This document shows, piece after piece, positions 1-7,995 of a stretch of 64,000 nt of DNA. The DNA is taken from contig NZ_LXTW01000034.1 of assembly GCF_001679005.1 (NCBI RefSeq), forward strand, positions 12,531 through 76,530, given 5' to 3'. The position numbers and the translations under genes were made by a program. The stretch comes from Moraxella nonliquefaciens. Its GTDB lineage: Bacteria > Pseudomonadota > Gammaproteobacteria > Pseudomonadales > Moraxellaceae. Below the pieces are notes generated by a model that was given only the letters and a program-made list of their open reading frames with translations, made no database searches and was not told where the DNA came from. The number at the start of each line of letters is the position of its first letter. Position 1 is the first letter of the stretch.

Positions 1-212
1 TGAACATTGGTCAGATTCTTATGACTGGTGCGTTCAATGGCCTCATCACTAATGACCTCAGGGAGGGTGCGATACATGACAGGCACGCCATAATAACCGC
101 TGTTATTATTGCTGTTGGCATTTTGTGTGGCACAGGCACTAAGGAGCATGGCAGGCACAATCAAGCATGTAAACGGTCTTAATAATGAATTCTTAATCGT
201 TTTGGCAGACAT
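1..212 (-). CDS. BON-type outer-membrane lipoprotein, N-terminal part (DolP/YraP-like)
   Basis: Only the first 70 codons lie in the window; the gene runs off the left edge. The start ATG is at 212. Residues 1-28 form a lipoprotein signal with a lipobox LSAC, so the mature protein should be lipid-anchored, followed by a low-complexity Asn/Ser linker and then TLPEVISDEAIERT, which looks like the beginning of a BON domain. It lies 30 bp downstream of yraN on the same strand; in enterobacteria yraN also neighbours the BON lipoprotein gene yraP (dolP), which works in outer-membrane integrity. Function is inferred from this context and the lipobox because the BON domain is mostly outside the window. 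Confidence 0.6.
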   Translation of the reverse strand, partial: MSAKTIKNSLLRPFTCLIVPAMLLSACATQNANSNNNSGYYGVPVMYRTLPEVISDEAIERTSHKNLTNV

Positions 213-242
213 GGACTTTTCTTGATAATCTATTTAATTGTC

Positions 243-701
243 TCATTCTACCAAAAAGGCGTTTTTTAGCCAATGGGTTTTTGTCTGATTTTCACCACTT
301 TTTTTGTCTTTTTGTGATTTTGATGGCACGTCAAAGGCAATCACGTCAAATCGGCATGCCAAGGCTTGTTTTTGACTGTCAGTTAGCCCCAGTTTTTGTA
401 TAAAATCATCGCCATAGACCAAAAAATGCTCAGCTGTTTTTATGATTTTCTTTTGCTTAGCACACGTTACCGCCTCCATCGCTTGCCCATAGTAAGCATT
501 AGGATTCATCTGACGCATTTTAACCTCCACAAATACAAGTGTCGGACACACCCCACCTGCCTGCCGTGGTTCATCATGATAGGCGATAATATCAATCTCT
601 CCCATACCATATACAGTGTAGTTGGTTGTGATGATAGTAAGTCCTTGTTGCACCAAAAAACCTTGGGCAAGCTGTTCATAATGGCATCCGATGGCTTTCA
701 T
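243..701 (-). CDS. yraN: YraN/UPF0102 family endonuclease-fold protein
   Basis: 152 residues, close to the usual 115-150 of the UPF0102 family. GEID at residues 34-37 and FVEVK at 57-61 form the D...ExK pattern of the PD-(D/E)xK nuclease-like fold. The biochemical role of YraN is unresolved in most bacteria, so no substrate is claimed. It is divergent from rlmH, with about 100 bp between the starts, and is followed by the BON-type lipoprotein, giving a probable two-gene unit. A 21-residue loop between the two motifs makes it slightly longer than most relatives. The overlapping plus-strand frame at 396-716 has no family features and is taken as a shadow. Confidence 0.88.
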   Translation of the reverse strand: MKAIGCHYEQLAQGFLVQQGLTIITTNYTVYGMGEIDIIAYHDEPRQAGGVCPTLVFVEVKMRQMNPNAYYGQAMEAVTCAKQKKIIKTAEHFLVYGDDFIQKLGLTDSQKQALACRFDVIAFDVPSKSQKDKKSGENQTKTHWLKNAFLVE

Positions 702-771
702 GGCACACTAAGCTAAATAACCTAGCATAACAAATTTTATAAAACTTTACCAATTATTTGTGATTTTTATT

Positions 772-777
772 TATAAT
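772..777 (+). promoter_or_regulatory. -10 promoter element of rlmH
   Basis: A perfect TATAAT lies 25 bp before the chosen rlmH ATG at 803. No convincing -35 hexamer is seen at 16-18 bp; TTACCA at 747-752 is 19 bp away. Confidence 0.45.
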
Positions 778-802
778 ACACTTTTTCATTTTGACAAATA
801 CC

Positions 803-1282
803 ATGAAATTAAGAATCCTAAGTGTCGGACACAAAATGCCTGCATGGGTACAAACAGGCACAGACGAATACACCAAACGCATCCAACCAATGATAAGCAC
901 TGACATCATTGAGATAGCTCCTGCCAAACGCACCAAAAATCCATCGCCTGCTGAGATAGAAAAATACAAAAGTCAAGAAGGGCAAGCCATCTTATCTGCT
1001 CGCCTACCCAAAGAAAAACTCTGGGTGCTGGACGTCAAAGGCAACATGCTCTCTACTCAAAGTCTGGCTGGGTGTCTGGAAAGTGCCATGACAGACGGTG
1101 CTGACATTGCTTTGGTCATCGGTGGGGCGGACGGGGTGTCGGCGGACGTACTAACGCAGGCGGATTTTAAATGGTCGCTGTCGGATTTGACCTTGCCCCA
1201 CCCTTTGGTGCGAGTGGTGCTGATAGAACAGCTTTATCGGGCGATGAGCATTATTAATAATCACCCCTACCATCGGGCGTAA
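803..1282 (+). CDS. rlmH: 23S rRNA (pseudouridine(1915)-N3)-methyltransferase RlmH
   Basis: 159-residue SPOUT-class methyltransferase that methylates pseudouridine 1915 of 23S rRNA in helix 69 using SAM. The start was moved from an in-frame TTG at 791 to the ATG at 803, because the family begins MKLRIL/MKI. The SAM-binding glycine loop LVIGGADGV is at about residues 103-111, and the C-terminal trefoil-knot segment LPHPLVRVVLIEQLYRA leads into the invariant C-terminal HPYHR. Length and both motifs match the family closely. It is transcribed away from yraN; ribF follows on the same strand after 170 bp with its own promoter. Confidence 0.96.
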   Translation: MKLRILSVGHKMPAWVQTGTDEYTKRIQPMISTDIIEIAPAKRTKNPSPAEIEKYKSQEGQAILSARLPKEKLWVLDVKGNMLSTQSLAGCLESAMTDGADIALVIGGADGVSADVLTQADFKWSLSDLTLPHPLVRVVLIEQLYRAMSIINNHPYHRA

Positions 1283-1392
1283 GTGGAGCGTGGCTTTTAT
1301 GCCAATTTTTACAAAAAATAGGGCGTATCTGCCTTTGGTATTGGTGATAAAAATTCATGGGATGGTCATCATAACAAATTTATGGCAATTTT

Positions 1393-1423
1393 TTGTGAAA
1401 AAATGATGAATTTCGCCTATAAT
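1393..1423 (+). promoter_or_regulatory. Probable sigma-70 promoter of ribF
   Basis: TTGTGA (1393-1398) and TATAAT (1418-1423) are separated by 19 bp. The -10 lies inside the longest possible ribF frame, which supports the downstream ATG at 1454 as the true start. Confidence 0.5.
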
Positions 1424-1453
1424 ATGCCCTTTGTCCGCCCATTGTTCACTTTC

Positions 1454-2422
1454 ATGCAAATCATTGACCTAGACCCACACATTCCCATCGCCCTACCCCC
1501 ACACGCCTTGACCATTGGTAACTTTGATGGGGTGCATTTGGGTCATGAGGCGATGCTTCAAACCCTACAAAAAGATGCAAAAAATCAATCCCTTGCCACA
1601 GCTGTCATGGTATTTGAACCACAGCCTAGGGAATTTTTTAACCCACAAAATCCCCCTGCTCGCTTGACAAATTTCACCGAAAAAGTTGCTCTGCTAGATA
1701 AGCATGGCATAGATTTTATCATCAAGGCAGATTTTAATGACGATTTTCGCCACCTATCCGCCCACGCCTTTGCCATGCTTTTGACCACACTGGGCACACA
1801 GCATTTGGTGCTTGGTGATGATTTTCGTTTTGGGCATGACCGTATAGGTGATAAGGTTTTTTTACAGAATTTGGGATTTGGTGTAGACAGTCTTGCTACC
1901 ATTACTCATGATAATGCACGCATCAGCTCAACGGCGGTACGTGAAGCATTGGCACAGGGTGATTTAAATGCCGCCAAAATCATGCTTGGGCGGGATTATG
2001 CCATGACAGGGCAAGTGATACATGGCGACAAAATTGGGCGTACACTTAATTTTCCAACTGCCAACGTCGCCTTAGGCAGATTAAAACCTGCTATACAGGG
2101 AGTTTTTGGGGTAGATGTTTTGGCGGATAAAGACGGTCAAATGATTGATTTATATGTCTTAGGAGGTGGCATCAAAGGGCAGACCATGAGCAGTCTACTA
2201 GGAGCGGTCAATGTTGGTAAACGCCCCAGCGTAAATGGCACGGATTATCGCTTGGAGGTGCATCTGCCTGAATTTAGAGGTGATTTGTATGGCATGACAC
2301 TTACCGTGATTTTTAAAAAATACCTACACGGTGAGCGTCATTATGAGAGCTTGGCAGATTTAAAAGATGGCATAAACAAGGACGTAGATGAGCTTATGGC
2401 ATGGCGTAATGCTTTGATATAA
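1454..2422 (+). CDS. ribF: Bifunctional riboflavin kinase/FMN adenylyltransferase
   Basis: 322 residues from the ATG at 1454. It converts riboflavin to FMN and then FAD in the cytoplasm. The N-terminal FAD synthetase domain carries TIGNFDGVHLGH, the HxGH-type nucleotidyl-transfer motif, at about residues 18-29. The C-terminal riboflavin kinase domain has DKIGRTLNFPTANV with the PTAN magnesium/ATP motif. The open frame extends upstream to 1382, but those 24 residues are not family-like and overlap the predicted promoter, so they were dropped. No FMN (RFN) riboswitch is visible upstream. Confidence 0.96.
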   Translation: MQIIDLDPHIPIALPPHALTIGNFDGVHLGHEAMLQTLQKDAKNQSLATAVMVFEPQPREFFNPQNPPARLTNFTEKVALLDKHGIDFIIKADFNDDFRHLSAHAFAMLLTTLGTQHLVLGDDFRFGHDRIGDKVFLQNLGFGVDSLATITHDNARISSTAVREALAQGDLNAAKIMLGRDYAMTGQVIHGDKIGRTLNFPTANVALGRLKPAIQGVFGVDVLADKDGQMIDLYVLGGGIKGQTMSSLLGAVNVGKRPSVNGTDYRLEVHLPEFRGDLYGMTLTVIFKKYLHGERHYESLADLKDGINKDVDELMAWRNALI

Positions 2423-2504
2423 CGCATGACTGGGCGTACAAATACACCCTATTTAGCGCATGGCACGCCTGCCTTTAAAATAAACCAACATAAGCACCCA
2501 ATAA

Positions 2505-2527
2505 AAAGAGCGAATACATCGCCCTTT
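2505..2527. terminator. Weak bidirectional terminator between ribF and the CHAP gene
   Basis: AAAGAGCGA pairs with TCGCCCTTT (8 of 9 positions) around a 5-nt loop, between two convergent genes. The stem has one mismatch and only short A/T tracts, so confidence is modest. Confidence 0.35.
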
Positions 2528-2535
2528 GTCTTAGA

Positions 2536-3240
2536 TTATTGTTCGTTCATCGCAAGCATTGTGCCTGTATTTGCCGTAGCATCTAGGTGGCGAGTATCAC
2601 GCCATACACTGTATCCATTATGGTTGCGATAGGGGCTAAAATTGGGCTGGCGAAAATCTGATACCCACTGATTACCATCATAGATTTGGATGTGACCGTG
2701 CGGATTTTTACTGGTGCGATTAAAGACCGCCACGTCGCCAATTTGTGGTTCATAGTTGTCATGATTAATGCGGGTAAAACCTGCACTGGCAAGCGTGCCA
2801 TTGGCATACTGATAGGCAGATGTTTGAGGGGTAAAACTATAACCAGCTGATTGTAGTGCCTTACGCACATACATGGCACAGCGACCCACACTCCTGCCAT
2901 GAGCGGCACGGGCAGCCAAACGGGCGGCGGTGGCAGGGGCAGAGCCATTTAAAGCAGCAACTGCACTGCCTGCATGATTGCTTGTTGAGAAGTTGGTGAG
3001 TGCTTGGGTATTGGTGCTAAACCCTTGGGTCAGACGAGAATTACTTTGTGATGCTCCCACCAGCTCATTAATGGCAGTGTCAAGCTCAGCATTACTTAGC
3101 GTTTGAGTGGACACAGATGGTGCGATGATGTCTATTTGACGCTCACCATTGGCAGATGAGATGGTGATTCTGCCACTTTCTGCATTTGCACCGACCATTG
3201 TAAAGGTAATTGCCGACATTAACCAAAAGAGTTTTTTCAT
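2536..3240 (-). CDS. Secreted CHAP/NlpC-P60-like peptidoglycan hydrolase
   Basis: 234 residues from the ATG at 3240 (MKKLFWLMSA), which begins a typical signal peptide ending near GANA at residue 20; six upstream codons in the same frame were discarded. The C-terminal half is a papain-like cysteine hydrolase domain: GRCAMYVRKAL supplies the candidate catalytic Cys121, and PHGHIQIYDGNQW the His (181 or 183) and acidic partner. CHAP domains hydrolyse amide bonds in peptidoglycan. The region between (21-110) is Ser/Thr/Ala-rich and unstructured-looking. It is convergent with ribF and divergent from dciA. It could be a cell-wall remodelling enzyme or an amidase effector; no type VI secretion gene is nearby. 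Confidence 0.72.
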   Translation of the reverse strand: MKKLFWLMSAITFTMVGANAESGRITISSANGERQIDIIAPSVSTQTLSNAELDTAINELVGASQSNSRLTQGFSTNTQALTNFSTSNHAGSAVAALNGSAPATAARLAARAAHGRSVGRCAMYVRKALQSAGYSFTPQTSAYQYANGTLASAGFTRINHDNYEPQIGDVAVFNRTSKNPHGHIQIYDGNQWVSDFRQPNFSPYRNHNGYSVWRDTRHLDATANTGTMLAMNEQ

Positions 3241-3469
3241 AAAATTGCCTCGCATCAATCATGCACGACGACACAGTCATACTGTGGTGTCATCCCCTGT
3301 TCACATGAGTGATGTTAAATGGATTAGTTTTGTTAAAGCCCAGGTTTATGCCATACGCATCCGAACGTACCTTTTAGCTCAATTTCAATCAAAGGTATTG
3401 GCATTGAGCAGATGGCGTGATAAACTTAGCTCTTGGACACCATGTCCGTCAGTTTTTAAAGGTATCGTG

Positions 3470-3982
3470 ATGAGTAATGATTTATATCTAAAAACCCATT
3501 TTCCAAACCACCTTGCCAATTATACCGAAAAACAAGCGGCGGCAGGGGCGAAACTTCCCAAAGAACTTAGCAGACAACTTGCCTACTTTACCCACTTAAC
3601 CAATCTGTGCATTCCCCTACTGTCAAGTGTATTAGGCGAGCTTAGCAATCAGATACAAGTGGTGTATGCTCATGATGATAAAATCACCTTAGCACTACCA
3701 ACAATCACAGCCGCCAATCATGTACGTTATCTACATCAAGAATGTCTGTTGGCACTGCATGGGCATTTAGCATTTGGTCAGTTTTCAAAAATAAAGGTTA
3801 TTGTCAATCACAAGATTCATCGGATTGGCGGTCAAATTACCAATCAAGAAAATACCCAAGAAAAACCATTAAGCGAAAACACGGTGCAAACTATAACACA
3901 GACTGCTAAGCTTGTCATCAAGAATCCAAGTTTACAGGCGTCCTTCATCAAGCTCATTCAGACAGCCGCCATCAAAGCATGA
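3470..3982 (+). CDS. dciA: DUF721-family replicative helicase loader DciA-like protein
   Basis: 170 residues from ATG 3470. The open frame extends back to 3149, but that part overlaps the antisense CHAP gene and has no family features; ATG codons within the extension cannot be excluded. The fold pattern, a basic helical N-terminus followed by a KH-like segment (QIQVVYAHDDKITLALP ... VRYLHQECLLALHG), fits DUF721. Gene order gives extra support: a DUF721 gene is convergent with lpxC in Pseudomonas and Acinetobacter as here. DciA loads DnaB helicase in bacteria without DnaC. Sequence similarity within the family is low, so the symbol rests partly on synteny. Confidence 0.65.
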   Translation: MSNDLYLKTHFPNHLANYTEKQAAAGAKLPKELSRQLAYFTHLTNLCIPLLSSVLGELSNQIQVVYAHDDKITLALPTITAANHVRYLHQECLLALHGHLAFGQFSKIKVIVNHKIHRIGGQITNQENTQEKPLSENTVQTITQTAKLVIKNPSLQASFIKLIQTAAIKA

Positions 3983-4114
3983 CGGTCGTTCTTAAATTGG
4001 TGATTTTTGCAAGCTCTTTGTAAGTTTATGTAAATAAATTCGCCAATATTCACAAAATTTTTATAAAACCATCATCAAAAATCCGAAAAAATATCCAAAA
4101 ACCCCCATCAATAC

Positions 4115-4150
4115 AACAGCGAATCATGATTGACTCGCTGTTATTTTATT
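4115..4150. terminator. Bidirectional terminator between dciA and lpxC
   Basis: Perfect 8-bp stem AACAGCGA (4115-4122) / TCGCTGTT (4135-4142) followed by TATTTTATT. It sits between the convergent stops of dciA and lpxC. Confidence 0.7.
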
Positions 4151-4226
4151 ACACTGAATATTGATTAATTTTTGGCTTTATTACCGAAATTTTTCCATAG
4201 GCTTACCAAACTTTAACTGACCATCT

Positions 4227-5156
4227 CTAAGCATCATTGTCATTTAAAGGTTTTTTGGGTGAAATAAACGCTATCGGACAGCTGTTTTTGTCATAATTTG
4301 TTACAATTTCGTAGGCATGCTCATCCGCCAGTACAGTGCGAATGAGCATGTTATTTAGGGCATGACCTGATTTGTAGGCATCAAACTTACCAATGATATT
4401 ATGCCCAATGACAAACAAATCCCCCACCGCATCCAACAGTTTATGGCGGACAAATTCGTTAGGATAACGCAGTGTGCCATTAACCACCGATGTCTCATCA
4501 AGCACCACAGCATTATCCATACTGCCCCCTAAGGCAAGATTGTGCTTTTTTAGCATCTCCAAATCCTTTAAAAAGCCAAACGTGCGGGCCTGACCCACTT
4601 CATGGGCAAAATTGGCGGTATTAAAATCCAGTGATGTGGTCTGTTCGGTCGCTTTGATGGCAGCATGATTAAAATCAATCTCAAAATCCATCAAAAAACC
4701 ATCATCATAAGGGCTAAGCTGTGCCCATTTGTCTTCATTGCTCACACGTACGGTTTTTTTGACTTTTAAAAAGCTCTTGGGAGCGGGCTGTTCTGCCACA
4801 CCTGCTTCATCAATCAAAAACAAAAAGGGTGCTGCCGAGCCGTCCATAATCGGAATCTCAGGGGCATTGACTTCTATATACAAGTTATCCAGTCCACACG
4901 CTGACACCGCAGAGAGTAAATGCTCTATCGTGCCAACTCGCACATCACCTGCCACCAGATTTGATGACATCATCGTATCTTGGATGAACATGGCGTTCAT
5001 GGGGATGGGGGTATTGTCAAGGTCAGTGCGTATGAAAACAATGCCTGTACCAATAGGGGCAGGTCGCAAGGTTAGCAGAACTTGCTTGCCACTGTGCAGC
5101 CCGATGCCTGTGGCAGTGATGGGTGTGGCAAGAGTGCGTGCAGGATAATAGGTCAT
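4227..5156 (-). CDS. lpxC: UDP-3-O-acyl-N-acetylglucosamine deacetylase LpxC
   Basis: Zinc amidase that commits UDP-acyl-GlcNAc to lipid A synthesis. All zinc and catalytic elements are present: TIEHLLSA (first His ligand), FVRHKLLDAVGD (His and Asp ligands) and SGHALNN (catalytic His). The core begins at YPARTLATPITATGIGLHSG. The start was set at ATG 5156 (309 residues), matching the usual 300-305; the open frame continues upstream to 5234 through in-frame ATGs at 5174 and others, and no strong ribosome site decides between them. It is convergent with dciA, as in Pseudomonas, and indicates a lipid-A-bearing Gram-negative. Confidence 0.95.
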   Translation of the reverse strand: MTYYPARTLATPITATGIGLHSGKQVLLTLRPAPIGTGIVFIRTDLDNTPIPMNAMFIQDTMMSSNLVAGDVRVGTIEHLLSAVSACGLDNLYIEVNAPEIPIMDGSAAPFLFLIDEAGVAEQPAPKSFLKVKKTVRVSNEDKWAQLSPYDDGFLMDFEIDFNHAAIKATEQTTSLDFNTANFAHEVGQARTFGFLKDLEMLKKHNLALGGSMDNAVVLDETSVVNGTLRYPNEFVRHKLLDAVGDLFVIGHNIIGKFDAYKSGHALNNMLIRTVLADEHAYEIVTNYDKNSCPIAFISPKKPLNDNDA

Positions 5157-5276
5157 GTTAGTATTATCATTCATGATAAATTCATCTGTTAGCATATCAC
5201 GCATTTTATCATCTGATGACTGATTTGTCATCATGGCAGACTTGAATGGGCATGGATTGATAGAATGAACATGCTT

Positions 5277-5987
5277 TTACATGGCATGGGGAGCAAATTT
5301 TTGTATCCATGCCTGTATCAAGACACGAACGCTATTTAGAGCAGGCTGATGCTCAGGAGCATACAAAAACAACAGCAGGACGATGATATAGAGTATGATA
5401 TAGCGTAAGGGTTTTTTAGATTCAAAGAGCTTTAATGCCGTGCCTGCTGATTTTTTGAGTCTAAGACCCAACACATTGACGCTGTATAACTCATCTAATG
5501 CCAAATGCACCATCGCTCCGATGAACAAAAATCCCCCCAAAAGCCAGCTTAATTTGGCGGTCATGCCAAAACCATAAAACGCCCCATGCACCACAAACAG
5601 TCCGCACATGACCATGTACGGTACCGAATGTATCATACCTCGGTGCACCGTCAGATGGTTAAATAGTCCAATCACACCATAACGCATGACCAAAAACACC
5701 ACACACCACACCATAAATGCTCGCTCTGTCAGCTGTATGGCTGTCGGTTCATAAGTGGTATACAAAATGGCACTTAGCGTAGCGACAAACAAAGAGATGA
5801 GTACAAAAAAACGCTTGGCGGGAATGGATGTTTCAAGGTCAATATCAGGCAGTAATCCACCAATCACCCCCATCATCAAACAAAAAATTGCCGCACCAAA
5901 CCCAAATAACCCACCCAAAAAGCCAAACATAACAAGGGCGGTACTGGTGATGACAGCAACGGTCAAATGCGTGGTGAAATTTGCCAT
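5277..5987 (-). CDS. YdjM-type membrane-bound metal-dependent hydrolase
   Basis: 236 residues, strongly hydrophobic, with about five or six membrane segments. It shows the signature of the LexA-regulated/DUF457 YdjM family: GGLLPDID (residues 43-50), HRGMIHS (about 115-121) and HLALDEL (about 162). These conserved His/Asp residues are thought to bind metal; the natural substrate is unknown. No LexA box could be recognised in front of the gene. It stands alone between lpxC and the tRNA genes on the same strand, with a terminator hairpin just upstream of its start region belonging to the tRNA unit. Confidence 0.8.
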   Translation of the reverse strand: MANFTTHLTVAVITSTALVMFGFLGGLFGFGAAIFCLMMGVIGGLLPDIDLETSIPAKRFFVLISLFVATLSAILYTTYEPTAIQLTERAFMVWCVVFLVMRYGVIGLFNHLTVHRGMIHSVPYMVMCGLFVVHGAFYGFGMTAKLSWLLGGFLFIGAMVHLALDELYSVNVLGLRLKKSAGTALKLFESKKPLRYIILYIIVLLLFLYAPEHQPALNSVRVLIQAWIQKFAPHAM

Positions 5988-6015
5988 AAAGTGAAAAACC
6001 TACCGACATAACAAC

Positions 6016-6043
6016 AAATCCCCAAGTGATGACTTGGGGATTT
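6016..6043 (-). terminator. Terminator of the tRNA unit
   Basis: Perfect 12-bp stem AAATCCCCAAGT / ACTTGGGGATTT with a GATG loop, directly downstream of tRNA-Glu on the minus strand and followed by GTTGTTAT. Confidence 0.65.
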
Positions 6044-6049
6044 AGAATG

Positions 6050-6125
6050 TGGCACTCCATAGGGGATTCGAACCCCTGTTACCGCCGTGAAAGGGCGATG
6101 TCCTAGGCCTCTAGACGAATGGAGC
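6050..6125 (-). tRNA. tRNA-Glu (anticodon TTC)
   Basis: On the minus strand the acceptor GCTCCAT pairs with ATGGAGT. The anticodon loop CTTTCAC gives TTC, the T-arm contains GGTTCGAATCC, and CCA is encoded at the 3' end. It lies in tandem with tRNA-Ala downstream of gltX, the enzyme that charges it. Confidence 0.95.
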
Positions 6126-6203
6126 GTAAACTTAACGAAACCAATACAAGATTGCTCAAAGAGCGTGCCTAGGTGCTTGTATTTTTAACTTCCCAAATGG
6201 AAG

Positions 6204-6279
6204 TGGTGGAGCTAAGCGGAGTCGAACCGCTGACCCCTTGCATGCCATGCAAGTGCTCTACCAACTGAGCTATAGCCCC
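6204..6279 (-). tRNA. tRNA-Ala (anticodon GGC)
   Basis: On the minus strand, GGGGCTATAGCTCAG begins the molecule. The anticodon stem CTTGC/GCAAG encloses loop ATGGCAT (anticodon GGC), and the T-arm has GGTTCGACTCC. The acceptor pairs GGGGCTA with TAGCTCC and is followed by A plus an encoded CCA. It is 78 bp upstream of tRNA-Glu in the direction of transcription. Confidence 0.95.
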
Positions 6280-6396
6280 TTTGTTAAGGTGGGCGTATTA
6301 TATAAAAGACCCGATGGCTTGTCAAATACTTTTTTTAAAAAAGTTTAAAAGTTTTATAAGCCATTGATTTTATTAAATTTATAAATGACAAGTACG

Positions 6397-6428
6397 CTTA
6401 GGCTTCATCTAACTTAGGCTTCATCTAA
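6397..6428. repeat. Perfect 16-bp tandem duplication over the gltX stop codon
   Basis: CTTAGGCTTCATCTAA occurs twice head to tail (6397-6412, 6413-6428). The inner copy contains the gltX stop and last codons, so the duplication added an unused second copy of the gene end. Confidence 0.9.
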
Positions 6429-7919
6429 AAAGTTCGGTAATGACTTATTAACCTCCTCTAACTTTTTTAGTTTCTTTTTGCCAAACCCACCTAACACCTC
6501 ACAAGCATGACGCAAGCGTGCCAAAGTCATGTCCGCTCCGATGACATACATGGCATTCATGATGGGTGTTCCAGACGTTGAACCTGCAATCGCCACAAAA
6601 AACGGTTGCATAAAGTCTTTTAATTTAATATCAAAATGAGATGCCAGACCTTTTAGGGTTTGATAAATGTTATTCTCGCTCCACTCGGACAAGGCTTCTA
6701 GTTGCCATGTGGCAAGATAGAGAATTTCAAGCAACGTCTCATCATCTAACGACTTGTGAGTAAAATCTTCTGCCCTAACATTTGGCAAATTTTGAAAATA
6801 AAACCCTGCCCAATTTACCGCATCAGACAACACATTAATGCGTGGAGCGATGGCTTTGGCGATGGCGGTCAGTTTATCATCATCGCTTGCCCATGCCAAA
6901 ATCTTAGCCTTTAACTGCTCTGGACTCATCGCACGCAGATACTCGCCATTTAACCAGTAGAGTTTTTCAATATCAAATACAGGCCCACCCAAAGAGACAC
7001 GCTTGATATCAAAGCTCTTTATCATCTCATCTAAGCTAAACTTTTCCGCTTCGCTTGGCAAGCTATACCCCATACGCCCCAGATAGTTAATCAAAGCCTC
7101 AGGCAACACACCTACATCTTTATAATAGGTAATGGATGTGGGATTTTTGCGTTTTGAGAGTTTGGATTTATCAGGATTACGCAGTAGGGGCATGTGGCAC
7201 AAAACAGGCATGTCCCAACCAAAATATTCGTACAAAAGTTTATGTTTGGGGGCGGAGTTAATCCACTCTTCACCACGAATGACATGGCTGATTTGCATCA
7301 AATGGTCATCTACCACGTTGGCAAGGTGATAGGTTGGCAGACCATCTGCTTTTAATAAAACCTGCATGTCCACCGTCTGCCAAGGGATGGTTATCTTGCC
7401 ACGCAACATGTCATCAATCACGCACTCGCCCTCTGTTGGTACACGCATACGAATGACAAAGGGTTTGCCACTGTCAGCCAGACGGTCGCTGTCTTCACGG
7501 CTTAGATTGGCATAACGACCATCATAACGCACAGGCAAACCTTGGGCTTCTTGTTCACGACGCATCTGGTCTAACTCGTCTGTCGTGCAAAAACAGCGAA
7601 AGGCATGACCTTTATCCAATAGCTCATTGGCGTATTTTTTATAAATCTCAGAACGCTCAGACTGACGGTAAGGGGCATATGCACCACCCACATCAGGCCC
7701 TTCGCTCCATGTCAGACCTGCCCATTTTAGGGCATTTAAAATCATCTGCTCAGACTGGTCAGTAGAGCGAACCTGATCGGTGTCTTCAATGCGTAGGATA
7801 AATTCACCCCCTTGTGATTTGGCAAAAACCATGTTGAACAGAGCGATATAAGCCGTGCCAACATGTGGAAAACCTGTTGGGGATGGAGCGATACGGGTGC
7901 GAATGGGTTTTGTGGTCAT
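6414..7919 (-). CDS. gltX: Glutamyl-tRNA synthetase
   Basis: 501-residue class I aminoacyl-tRNA synthetase that charges tRNA-Glu with glutamate. The HIGH-type motif is APSPTGFPHVGTA at about residues 11-23 and the KMSKS-type motif is KLSKRKNP. RIEDTD in the Rossmann half and the C-terminal helical anticodon-binding domain are also present. Length is typical (470-500). The downstream genes in the same direction are tRNA-Ala and tRNA-Glu, so the enzyme and one of its substrates are neighbours, as in Pseudomonas. The 3' end carries a 16-bp tandem duplication that does not change the protein. Confidence 0.97.
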   Translation of the reverse strand: MTTKPIRTRIAPSPTGFPHVGTAYIALFNMVFAKSQGGEFILRIEDTDQVRSTDQSEQMILNALKWAGLTWSEGPDVGGAYAPYRQSERSEIYKKYANELLDKGHAFRCFCTTDELDQMRREQEAQGLPVRYDGRYANLSREDSDRLADSGKPFVIRMRVPTEGECVIDDMLRGKITIPWQTVDMQVLLKADGLPTYHLANVVDDHLMQISHVIRGEEWINSAPKHKLLYEYFGWDMPVLCHMPLLRNPDKSKLSKRKNPTSITYYKDVGVLPEALINYLGRMGYSLPSEAEKFSLDEMIKSFDIKRVSLGGPVFDIEKLYWLNGEYLRAMSPEQLKAKILAWASDDDKLTAIAKAIAPRINVLSDAVNWAGFYFQNLPNVRAEDFTHKSLDDETLLEILYLATWQLEALSEWSENNIYQTLKGLASHFDIKLKDFMQPFFVAIAGSTSGTPIMNAMYVIGADMTLARLRHACEVLGGFGKKKLKKLEEVNKSLPNFLDEA

Positions 7920-7995
7920 GATAAATTCTCAAAATAAGACATGGTCAATCAAAAAACAGACAAAAAAAATTTGGGATATGATACCAAAATTTGAC

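Noticed and set aside
1282..1453. FMN riboswitch in front of ribF
   Set aside because: None of the conserved RFN stems could be traced; a normal promoter is present instead.
3149..3469. Upstream extension of the dciA reading frame
   Set aside because: It overlaps the antisense CHAP gene start and has no resemblance to DUF721; the ATG at 3470 fits the family better.
4729..5148. 139-codon plus-strand frame over lpxC
   Set aside because: Lies wholly antisense to a strongly identified gene; Ser/Arg-rich shadow translation without family features.
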